From Sphaerolaimus hirsutus (taxonomy: Eukaryota; Nematoda; Chromadorea; Monhysterida; Sphaerolaimidae): DNA of 64,000 bases. Under the pieces are notes generated by a model that was given only the letters and a program-made list of their open reading frames with translations, had not been told where the DNA came from and did no database searches. The stretch covers positions 10,925,832-10,989,831 of the forward strand of contig OZ038458.1 in assembly GCA_964036195.1 (NCBI GenBank). The letters are read 5' to 3'. A program made the position numbers and the translations under genes. Within the stretch, counting starts at the first letter, position 1, and every line of letters begins with the position of its first letter. This document shows, in pieces, positions 21,001-27,700 of this stretch.

Positions 21001-22574
21001 GCCGCCGGGCAGACTCCGCCCGCATGCGTCTCCATTTGCCGGTGCGATATATTCAGTCATCAATTATTGAACACAATCAATTGGGGGGTTGGTTTTGCAG
21101 CGGGCACGATCGCCGCGCTGGTGATGCTGCTGTGCGTGCTGCTGGTGGCCGCCGTGCTCGCCTATAGAAAGCGGGAAATGTTGCGGCGCCAGTTCATGCA
21201 CAGGTGAGTGTGTGCTCAGTAACAACGATGGCAACCCTCTGGAAAAAAAAGTATTTTGATTTTTAGTGTATTTTTTCAATGACTTTTTCGAATTTCGAAT
21301 TTTTTCTGGAAACAATTTTCGAATCTAGTTTTCGAATTTTTTCTCTAAATTATAGCATTTTCGAATTTTTCTGGTGACATTCGAATACATCCTTATATTT
21401 AACGGTCCGCGAACCTGTTAACGCAAGCACATTAGCATAATTTGTTATACTCGGATGACATTACGCCGTACATTTTTCCGGGGGAAACACTCCATCATGA
21501 CGTGATCACTTTAAACGCCATCATCATCTCTCGCCATCACGTCTTCGCCATCATCATCTCTCGCCATCACGTCGTCGCCATCATCATCTCTCACCATCAC
21601 GTCGTCTTCATGATGTCATCACGTCGTCTTCATCACGCCTTTCATAAGTTCTCGGCTGGCCGTCTGCCAGCCGAAGACATAACTCCTATCTGTTTGTAGA
21701 GTATCGTGTCTGCCGAGTCTGCTGTCGCTACAAATTGAAAGAAATTGATGGTTTGAATATTGCTTCTCCATTTATACGTATTTTTATCACAAGTTTACTG
21801 GAAAAAATTCGATAACTTTCTATAGGGGTGAAATAAAAATTAGAAAAGTACAAAAAAAAATTCGAAATTTCGAAAACGTTTTCGAATCTCCGAATTTTTG
21901 TTTGCTATCGTTAGTGGTCAGTGACACCGGCACGTTCTTTTCGTCCTTTAATTGCATTCGCCCGCGCAGCCGTCTGGCGTCGGCGCTGAGCCAAGAGCAG
22001 CTGGCCGCCGGCGAGTCGGGACCGGGCGCGCAGCAGGTGCACAACCCCGCCTTCATGGCGCACGATGTCGACGACGAGTTCGACCCCGTGTCCTCGCTGC
22101 AAAACCGGGACGTGCAGCCGCTGGTTGGCGCCGCCGCTGCTGCCGGATCGGGGGCAGTGGTCAGTCGTCGATCGATTATACTCGGCGACATCACACTTAG
22201 TATGGAAACCTACCATAACCCATCTGAATAATGAACCAAAAATTATCCAGGTTTAACATAATATTTCGTTTTTACTATGGATGGTAAATCAGTCTATCAA
22301 TTACGAAATTTTTCACGAGATTTTATTCATTAAATTATAGTAGGATTCTGCACATACTTTGCGGTCCGCCGAGTACACCCGTTTCTTCCGTCACCTTCCC
22401 TATTATCACTTTATTTTCCAGGTGACCAACTTCAGCAACCCCATGTACGACTCGATCTACAACGACACGGTGGTGCAGTCGAGCGGCGCTCAGACGAGCG
22501 GCGGCACTGAGCAGCACAGGGCGCTGCTCAATGATAAGCAGGTGCAGTTGGGACCCGAGCACCTGGATATTTGA
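1..22574 (+). CDS. LRP1: LRP1-type lipoprotein/endocytic receptor, C-terminal half (open at left edge)
   Basis: Type I membrane receptor for endocytosis of many extracellular ligands. Forty-two exons (listed in the domain entries) join with consistent phase from the left edge to a TGA at 22,572; about 2,440 codons lie in the window. Module order is 10 LDLR-A, EGF pair, YWTD propeller, EGF, 11 LDLR-A, EGF, propeller with a basic cleavage site, EGF row, one membrane helix, and a tail with NPxF and NPxY. LRP1 clusters III and IV hold 10 and 11 LDLR-A modules, so the counts match; the furin-like site and the [12 protein letters not shown] tail also match LRP1 rather than LRP2. The N-terminal half (clusters I-II and their propellers) would lie left of the window. 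Most introns without repeats are 59-96 bp; nearly all long ones carry inserted repeats. Ortholog assignment is from recalled family architecture, not from a search. Confidence 0.9.
437..682. repeat. MITE of the GGCCCACACACTAGTTGAC family
   Basis: Fills most of the 300-bp intron 400-699. The left end reads gcccatacggagtagttg and the right end carries acgaattttgttgtcaact; the interior has the family words aatgtcaactaaat and catcacacttaacagaaac, shared with copies near 15,300, 23,000 and 47,600. The ends are worn. Confidence 0.5.
905..1172. other. 268-bp intron without recognised element
   Basis: AT-rich intron between LRP1 exons 700-904 and 1173-1297. I see no inverted repeat or coding potential on either strand. 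Confidence 0.6.
1519..1662. repeat. MITE of the TACCGTATTT family
   Basis: Inverted ends taccgtatttcctcgaaata and tatttcgaggaaatacgata enclose C-rich then G-rich blocks. It sits in LRP1 intron 1,502-1,721, starting 17 bp after the donor; without it the intron would be about 76 bp. Confidence 0.75.
2941..3740. repeat. 800-bp inverted-repeat element in LRP1 intron
   Basis: The ends taattggggacttccgttcc and ggaatgaaagtccccaatta are near-perfect inverted copies, and the inner sequence ccaaaagtt/aacttttgg continues the match. No open frame of note lies inside. A degenerate direct repeat (gtttcatttc..aagtgcacatatcc) occupies 3,110-3,345. It explains most of the 1,051-bp intron 2,775-3,825. It is preceded at 2,893-2,940 by a worn end of the TACCGTATTT family. 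Confidence 0.65.
3110..3345 (+). repeat. Degenerate tandem repeat, about 35-45 bp unit
   Basis: Words tttcatttcgtaagtgcaca, tttcataagtgcacatatcc, tttcatttccaaaagtgcac and tttcatttccaaatgtgcat recur within the 800-bp inverted-repeat element. Confidence 0.55.
4186..4371. repeat. MITE of the ACACACTAGTTTTC family
   Basis: The core gaacacatttgagtttacc and its inverted partner ggtaaactca flank gacagtagttgacag, as in copies at 24,230, 31,270, 40,970 and 51,000. The right end reads ggtgtactagtgcctgcagc. It lies in the 399-bp LRP1 intron 4,004-4,402. Confidence 0.6.
4990..5388. other. 399-bp AT-rich intron, no element recognised
   Basis: Between LRP1 exons 4741-4989 and 5389-5558. No clear inverted-repeat ends, no coding evidence. 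Confidence 0.55.
5645..5808. repeat. Palindromic MITE, CCCTGTAAA family, copy 1
   Basis: The ends gacagtcgcgagccctgtaa and acagggctcgggactgccac are inverted copies, and the interior (gtgtaaagttaagtgccaaa, cttgacattttacatgacat) is nearly self-complementary. It lies in the LRP1 intron 5,559-5,947. About eight copies occur in the window. Confidence 0.75.
6605..7707. repeat. 1.1-kb LRP1 intron with a hAT-like fragment (7,233-7,580)
   Basis: From about 7,233 (caagtacgtagccaggg) to 7,580 the intron has a G-run, a block rich in gcgccatggcgcc and a second G-run (aaaattttaggggggggggc). The same pieces in the opposite order begin the large element at 10,447, so this looks like a short relative. The rest of the intron (6,605-7,232) shows nothing I recognise. 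Confidence 0.45.
8070..8320. repeat. MITE of the ACTCATGTAGACCCA family
   Basis: The left arm repeats ttactcatgtagacccatta; the right arm repeats its complement (tacatgagtaatggttgggt, tacatgagtaacgggtttta). It sits in the 546-bp LRP1 intron. Relatives are at 20,195-20,600 and flanking 45,250-46,870. Confidence 0.6.
9001..9240. repeat. MITE with ends CCTACACACACTAGTTTTC
   Basis: The left end cctacacacactagttttcc is inverted at the right as gaaaactagtatgtgtaggc. The interior is AT-rich with aactgaaatggccacatggc. A relative with the same interior type is at 19,249-19,461. Confidence 0.7.
9328..10106. repeat. GC-rich fold-back element with about 95-bp arms
   Basis: The left arm (9,328-9,425) and right arm (10,008-10,106) are inverted copies. 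Both contain repeated ggacaacaaacaccc/gggtgtttgttgtcc-type words and the sequence cagtgggccgcaatcacccc or its complement. The outer ends are ggacatcaaaca and tgtttgatgtcc. The middle is AT-rich and non-coding. It ends about 60 bp before the LRP1 exon at 10,168. Confidence 0.65.
10447..12517. mobile_element. 2.07-kb non-autonomous hAT-like fold-back element with 8-bp target duplication
   Basis: The ends cagggacgtatccaggattt and cccctggatacggccctg are inverted repeats beginning CAGGG, a common hAT end. The bases directly outside are TCCTAAAA on both sides (10,439-10,446 and 12,518-12,525), an exact 8-bp duplication, the hAT signature. Inside, 10,670-11,200 is inverted against 11,700-12,290, and 11,200-11,390 against 11,400-11,590, so almost the whole element folds on itself. 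No transposase frame is visible. It lies inside LRP1 intron 10,313-12,583 and splits an LDLR-A module at the DNA level only. Confidence 0.85.
12769..12965. repeat. MITE of the TATACTCGGCGGAC family, copy 1
   Basis: The ends atactcgggtaaccgcgaag and gtggtcctccgccgagtata flank the conserved interior tcctaccataacgtaatgaa and cagatgggttatggtagg. Removing it leaves a 72-bp intron (12,729-12,997), the normal size for this gene. Confidence 0.8.
14655..14940. repeat. Worn MITE of the TACCGTATTT family
   Basis: tccttgaataaccccctcga at the left and gggaacttattcgaggtgat at the right are inverted. It lies in the 422-bp LRP1 intron 14,582-15,003. Confidence 0.5.
15276..15531. repeat. MITE of the GGCCCACACACTAGTTGAC family
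   Basis: The left end gggcccacacacacagtagt is inverted at the right as actagtgtgtgtgggccc. The interior carries aatgaatgtcaactgaatgt and ttagttgacactgatt. It sits in LRP1 intron 15,237-15,700. Confidence 0.75.
15975..16135. repeat. Palindromic MITE, CCCTGTAAA family, copy 2
   Basis: The ends ccactcccagaccctgtaaa and ctacagggtctaggagtgtc are inverted, and the centre gcgtttgccattttgcatgg is part of a near palindrome. With the next element it accounts for all but about 82 bp of LRP1 intron 15,956-16,291. Confidence 0.75.
16159..16255. repeat. Short MITE of the TACCGTATTT family
   Basis: The ends taccgtatttcctcgaaata and tattttgactaaatacggta are inverted around a C-run. It is the second element in the same LRP1 intron. 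Confidence 0.7.
16765..16952. repeat. MITE of the ACACACTAGTTTTC family
   Basis: The ends gcctacacactagttttcaa and ttgaaaattagtctatgtag are inverted, and the core catcaactgccgttgacaga is palindromic. It lies in LRP1 intron 16,519-17,072; the remaining intron sequence shows nothing recognised. Confidence 0.7.
18115..18401. mobile_element. hAT-like MITE with TAGGGTTCAAACGGGA ends
   Basis: The left end tagggttcaaacgggatccc is inverted at the right as gatcccgtttgaacacta. The flanks gatgaaac (18,107-18,114) and tatgaaac (18,402-18,409) match at 7 of 8 bases, fitting an 8-bp hAT target duplication. It lies in LRP1 intron 18,064-18,422, which is 64 bp without the element and one duplicate. Confidence 0.8.
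19249..19461. repeat. MITE with CACACTAGT-type ends
   Basis: The left end gcgcacgctagtgcactgtg and right end ttgcaaactagtgtgcgtag are inverted. The AT-rich interior with tgaaaactgaaatttaaatg resembles the element at 9,001. It lies in LRP1 intron 19,177-19,656. Confidence 0.65.
19826..19989. repeat. Palindromic MITE, CCCTGTAAA family, copy 3
   Basis: The ends gtgccaatcccagaccctgt and acagggtccgggactgcccc are inverted. LRP1 intron 19,811-20,037 is 227 bp, or 63 bp without this copy. Confidence 0.78.
20195..20600. repeat. Element of the ACTCATGTAGACCCA family
   Basis: The left arm has taagcccgctagtcatgtag and acccaccagtcatgta; the right arm has the inverted words gggtatatatgactagtgag and ttacgtgactagtaggatta. 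The middle is unique. It lies in LRP1 intron 20,179-20,644. Confidence 0.55.
21446..21716. repeat. MITE with TATACTCGGATGACATTACG ends
   Basis: The left end tatactcggatgacattacg and right end cgtgtctgccgagt share the ACTCGG terminus of the TATACTCGGCGGAC family but have a different interior: repeated catcatcatctctcgccatc units and tcggctggccgtctgccagc. A second copy in the opposite orientation lies at 63,151-63,345. It is in the 766-bp LRP1 intron after the membrane exon. Confidence 0.7.
22177..22373. repeat. MITE of the TATACTCGGCGGAC family, copy 2
   Basis: The left end tatactcggcgacatcacac and right end ctttgcggtccgccgagta surround the family interior (ggaaacctaccataacccat, ttaaattatagtaggattct). 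It is in the last LRP1 intron, which is 65 bp without it. Confidence 0.8.
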
Positions 22575-24068
22575 TGATTTTTGTGGCCGTAGTGATGTAT
22601 TGGCGCCATTAAAAATGGGGTTATCACCGATGACGCCAGAGAAAATGGCTTTTTTTGCTGCGGCGCCTTTAGATCACTGAGCGCGAGCACTTGCCCCATT
22701 TTAATAATTTGTTGCGCGGCACAGAGGAAGCCGCCATTTCATCACCACTTGACTGTTGTCCTTGCGTGTAAATCCTAGTGTGTTTGCTAAAAGCGGTTTT
22801 GACCTGCTAGGCGCTTTTTCAATTTCCTTTTCTATCTACCTATTCAATATTCAAAACCCCATCTACGTCTAATGTATTTATTCATGCATGTTTTTAGGGA
22901 GAGTTCGCGCATTTTCGCTACACACGCTGGATGTCAACTGAATTCGTGTCAACTATATTTTAGTGAATTTTTGATTTCAACTTTCCTATCTGATAGAACA
23001 TAGTTTATTTTATATCATGGCACTTAATTCTCATTCTTTCTGTTAAGTGTGATGCTTAAAAGAATTTTTTTGTTTGTTTTTTCAGGTGGATTTGAGTTGA
23101 CACGAATTTGCCATGTCAACTAGCGTGTGTGGGCCCATTATTCAAAAGTATATTTTGTACATATTGTATGTGAATACTTTCTTTCTTGTGAATACACATT
23201 TTTGTAATCTTATAGACGACCATCTGTTTGTTGCAGTGATGAGTGAAGTTTTATTTTATTCATTCTTTTCTTTGTAAAATAACCCAGTATAATAAGTCTC
23301 TTTTCTCTAACAGTACCCCAAATGTCATTGTCTTCCTGCATTTAGATCAGTGGTGCATGATTTTAACAGTTGGAACTTTCTGATATTGTTTGCTTCAATT
23401 AGTTCATAATTTTTCTCAATTTGCAAAATTGTGTTGGTCATTCCCCACTTTATGAGGATGTTTTTTTTCAAATTCAGTCAGTGCAAATTACTACTCGGGT
23501 ATCTTGTCTTGGGTAGGTAGCCATGTATTTAATTAGTTTGCAGTCTTAGCAACTCAGCGGGACTATTTACTTCCATGCATACGATTTATTGATATTGTAT
23601 TTGTATAGGAAATCTTTTCGCAAACATCTTGCCGATTATGCAAACTCGACCCAATTTCTCATTCGATTATCCAATATAAATATACATATTTTCTCATTGA
23701 TATTAGGCATTTTTTACCCATTTTCCGTCCATTTTATCACAGTCTGTTTGTTGTGTTACGGTTAATTTTTAGCTTTATTGTGTCAAAATAACAACGGCCA
23801 TGGTAAATCACAAGCATTTCATGCATTTGTTGCAATTAGCTCGGTCAATGAATTGCATTTTTACGGCTCCCTTCGTTGATCATTATCCGAAAATTATCCG
23901 AGATTATCCGCAGGTGAGTTGCGTGGCTCTGTTCACTCCATTTGCTAGTGGCGCCATTGCTCCGTTTAAGAACGCATGCATGCAAAACTCTGTGGCAGCG
24001 GCGGAAAGTTTTGACCACCCACCTTTTTACACTATCGAAAGTTGGAAAACTCATACATATGTTTTGAA
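22575..24068. other. LRP1 3' flank and intergenic DNA
   Basis: Follows the LRP1 stop; probably includes the 3' UTR. No AATAAA stands close to the stop; an ATTAAA lies near 22,606. A MITE of the GGCCCACACACTAGTTGAC family occupies 22,915-23,139 (right end caactagtgtgtgtgggccc). The rest, AT-rich and without clear frames, shows nothing recognised. Confidence 0.5.
22915..23139. repeat. MITE of the GGCCCACACACTAGTTGAC family
   Basis: The right end gtcaactagtgtgtgtgggc is intact; the left end is worn (acacacgctggatgtcaact). The interior words ttctgttaagtgtgatgctt match the inverted acttaacagaaac words in other copies. Confidence 0.6.
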
Positions 24069-24228
24069 TAGTGATGTGAAAAGCGCCAGAAGTTTGGCGC
24101 CAAGCGCCATGGCGCTTTTCGGACCCCTAGCGCCAAGCGCCAATGGCGCCAGAGCAAAATGGCACCAGCGCCAAATTTTGTTCCTGGTGCCGGTCAAAAA
24201 TAGCGCCATGGCGCTTTTACTTCACTAG
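24069..24228. repeat. GCGCCA-rich hAT-like MITE
   Basis: The ends tagtgatgtgaaaagcgcca and tggcgcttttacttcacta are inverted; the inside is built of gcgccaagcgccatggcgct words. The TAGTGATG terminus and the family's high self-complementarity suggest a hAT-related MITE. Relatives: 28,650-28,856, 45,822-46,785, 57,066-57,340. Confidence 0.7.
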
Positions 24229-24397
24229 TTTTGAACGCATTCGAGTTTACCAGAGTGAATCAATTTTGATCGATAATTTAAATTTGGTCGCCATCAACAG
24301 TAAGTAGTTCACACATTCCTCATTGTGGTATGCTCAAATGTGTGCAAAACAGATTTATGATTATCCCAACTTTCGGTGGTATACTAGTGTGCGCAGC
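24229..24397. repeat. MITE of the ACACACTAGTTTTC family next to the GCGCCA element
   Basis: Begins at the edge of the preceding MITE with ttgaacgcattcgagtttac and ends with ggtatactagtgtgcgcagc. The palindromic core gtcgccatcaacagtaag is worn. Confidence 0.55.
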
Positions 24398-24720
24398 GCC
24401 ATTAATTGCATGCCGCCGATTGCCTAGATCATGCCTTGATCGCGTAGTTTCCCCTGATGACAGCGGGTGGCATTTTCCGCCGCGTCCAAAAAACTGCGGG
24501 CGTTGCATGGCTCCTGATCGCGGTTGGGTGCCCTGCGGCCTATTTTTCCGCGTGCGTGAGATAAGCCGTGGTATTTACGATCGATCAATTTTATTGCCGT
24601 CGGCGTGCACTTATGGATTGTTTTTTTCGTCCGCCTCGTCGTGCACACTCGTCTGAACTTGTATTTTTTTGTAGATTTCGTATATTAAGTCAATAGAAGA
24701 CTTTTTGGCATCGTCGAGCG

Positions 24721-27700
24721 ATGGGCGACATGGACGAAGTGTGCGAGTTGGAAGTGGGCGACCGATGTCCTGTGGACTCCTGCAACAAATGTTCGTGTTT
24801 CTGTGACCCCATTCGATGGTGGATTTGGTGCAACTGCCGTTTTAATCTACCCCTAATTTTGCAGCTATTTTGGCGAAGGGGGTGCTAACGCACAAGTTTA
24901 CGCGCATCAGCAGTATTGAGAGCACGCCGCATAGCCAGGAGGGGCCGTCCACTACGATCGCCGGCATGCCTTGGTTGGTGTTTTTTCATAGTTGTTAAAA
25001 CGTATTCACGTTTACTCGATAAATACTCGAGTCGAGTACTCGGATACTCGAATACTGCGTAAATACGTTCACTTTTCCCCCAAAAGAATACCGGTACTCA
25101 CTCGCGTACTTTTTGAAAGTACGCGAGTACAGAAAACTTATTTCAAACGAGTTTTTTAATAGGCTTTTTCAAGGCATAAAGGAACCAAAGGGAGAGAAAA
25201 GCTTAAAATATGGACAAAATACAAAATAGCATAAAAATATGCAAAAACACATTAACTAGTGAATTTGATGGTGAAAAAGTAGTGATTTTGAGCGAAAATT
25301 GAGGCAAAATTTCTCAAAAATACCCACTTTTACGTTTTCCGTGGACAAAAGTAATTTACTCACGTTTACTCATGAGTAAAAGTAAAAAATAAATACTTTG
25401 CGTTTACTTTTGAAAAAGTTCGGTACTTTCAACAACTCTGTTTTTTTTGCCGCTTTGCTATTTGAATTTACCAGGGCCAGAGCCAGTCAACTGCCGTTGA
25501 CAGCGATCACAAATACTGTTTCTGGTAAACAAGTGTGTTTAAGACATTTGTGAGTTTTCCAAATTTAGTGAGGTATTAGTTTGCGTGGCCGAAACATATT
25601 TTATCCAATTTTTCTCGATCGACACCAAAGCTCTTTACCTCGCGTTTAACTGACATCCGGGGCTTCTGCCGTTCGAACCCCACTTTTGACTTTCCACTGC
25701 CTGGCTCTTTCATATTCAATCGCAAGAAAACGCGCTTCCCTTTCAGGCGGCTGACGGCCAGCCGGGAAGTGACTCGCAACGGGGCCAAGTCGGCCGGCCC
25801 GCCGTACACGTTGGGGCTGTTCGTCGAGTGCAACTTCGACAGCAACAGCAACATGTGGGCCGTCGAGGCTATAGCTGATTTCCACGCGTCGCACGCGGTT
25901 GGTTGGGTAGAGGATGTTACTATATTTCTGTGGTGTGAAGTAGAAATGTCGCTTTGTTTCTGTGGCTCTGGCCACAATTTTTTGTCGCGCGCTTGTCACA
26001 ATTTGCAATGATGCTTATGTACGACCTATCTATTCATCGTGAATTGTGATCATTGTTGTGAAGGGGCCAGTTATTTTTGTAAGCTCTGATTGCTTAATTT
26101 TCAATTTCGCTAATTCCCTTTAAAAAATATAAAAATATAATAATTAAAAATATTTAAAAAACTAAAAAAATATATTTTATTCCCACGTTCCAAAATTGAC
26201 CGGAATTTTTTTTGATTTCAAAAGCACACTTTGATTGCGTGCGATGGGAAGAGGCATGTAACTACCGTATTTGCTCGGATAGTCCCCCCTCGAAACCCCC
26301 CCCCTGTAAGGCGAGTGAGGAAATAATAATTCTCCCCTTGAATAATCCCCCCTTTAAAGATTTGATTTATTCGTTGTACTTAATTTTAACAAAAATTGCA
26401 CTTTATTGTGCTTATAGAGCATATTTCGTGAAATGAGTTGATAGAACATGCTTGAAAATTTTGCAGAAATAATAATTCCCTCGCTTGAATAATCCCCCCC
26501 CCTCGAATAGTTCCCCCCTCAGAAATGTCTGACGAAATAATAATCCCCCAGGGGGATAATTCAAGCAAATACGGTATTTTCTTGTAACTTGAGAAGTACA
26601 TTGGGTATGTGATTTTTTAATCATTGTATTGTCATTTCGTTGGCATCACACCCCCGTGACATTTATTTTTGAAATATTTAGTAAGATCAATAAAAGTGAC
26701 AAACGTCAATTATGATGCAGCGCGACGACGGGGTGCCGTACCACGACCGGTCGCAGATGCACTACATGTTCGACTCGAGCGCCAAGGGCTGGGGCAAGTT
26801 CAGATTTCTCAATATGAACCTTTGTGTGAGTCTCGATTTCATTTTGAATTTTTTTTCACTGTTCTTGTGAGTTGAATGCTGTTCACAATTTTTCGTTGTA
26901 GGAACTAGCAGAGAGCACGGAGTACGTGTTGAATGACTCATTGGAAGTGACTGTGGTCGTCTACGTTTTATCTGTCAAAGGATTGCGGTATGCACCTGTT
27001 CTTGTCTTGATATGTTTTTTTTGGTGGGGAAATTGTCCTTGCCATTAACGATGGCAAACCCTCTGGAAAAAGTGCAAAATTTTTCAAGTGTTATCGAAAT
27101 CGTTTTGGAATACCGTATTTGCTTGAATAATCCCCCCGGGGGTATTATTATTTTGTCAGGACTTAAGGGAGGGAGGTTTTTCAAGGGGGGGCTATTTTTT
27201 CGTCAAAGTTTTCAAACATGTTTCTATCGATTCATTTTGCAAAATATGAAATTTTGTTGACAAGAGAACATGACATTTTGGTTCAAATTACGAACCAATT
27301 TATCAAATGCCTAAAATTCATATCCAATGGCATCAGCGCCAGCTTTTTAAATATGTGCAGTATTTTTAGTCCATTCGTGGGTGGGGGTTATTCAAGGTGG
27401 AATTATTTTTTCCCATGCCTCTAACAGGGGGGGGTATTCGAGGGGGAGTTTTTCAAGCAACTACGGTATTTTAGATGTTTCCCCACTAAATTATTGCGTT
27501 TAAGAATCTGTCTTGTCGATTTCGATACATCTTTTTGCTATGCGGCCTTCAAAGTTGTTACCGCAAACACATTCGCATATCGTCTGTTCTGCGGCAATAG
27601 ATCCATGTGAAATAGACGTTTTGAATTATGTTTCTGCATTTTATATGCACTTTTAACCAAAAATACTGCGACAAAACATTAAAAATCTAATCTAAATTTA

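Larger units (their letters stand above)
17347..21041 (+). other. LRP1 juxtamembrane EGF row, about 11-12 modules
   Basis: Exons 17347-17541, 17898-18063, 18423-18566, 18630-18739, 18818-18901, 18976-19176, 19657-19810, 20038-20178, 20645-20866, 20935-21041. Repeated six-cysteine modules of the form C..CxNGGxC...C.CPxGFxGxxC continue up to the membrane, for example CDNGGRCEVN and [10 protein letters not shown]. Vertebrate LRP1 is recalled to have about six here, so this row looks longer. Donor 18,063 (AA then GTGCGT) joins exon 18,423 to give [13 protein letters not shown]. Confidence 0.85.
21101..22574 (+). other. LRP1 transmembrane helix and cytoplasmic tail
   Basis: Exons 21101-21203, 21970-22159, 22422-22574. 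The helix is [20 protein letters not shown], followed by the stop-transfer run YRKREMLRR. The tail carries HNPAF (an NPxF in place of the first NPxY) and [11 protein letters not shown], an NPxY next to an adaptor-binding phenylalanine, then a dileucine (HRALL). NPxY motifs bind clathrin and PTB adaptors such as Dab and Shc. The last intron (262 bp) contains a 197-bp MITE. Confidence 0.88.

Noticed and set aside
21525-21640. Regular ~30-bp repeats that could suggest a CRISPR-like array
   Set aside because: Short imperfect catcatcatctctcgccatc units without unique spacers, inside a MITE of an animal genome.
1-22574. LRP2/megalin as identity of the receptor
   Set aside because: LDLR-A counts of 10 and 11, the furin-like site and the TNFSNPMY tail fit LRP1 better.
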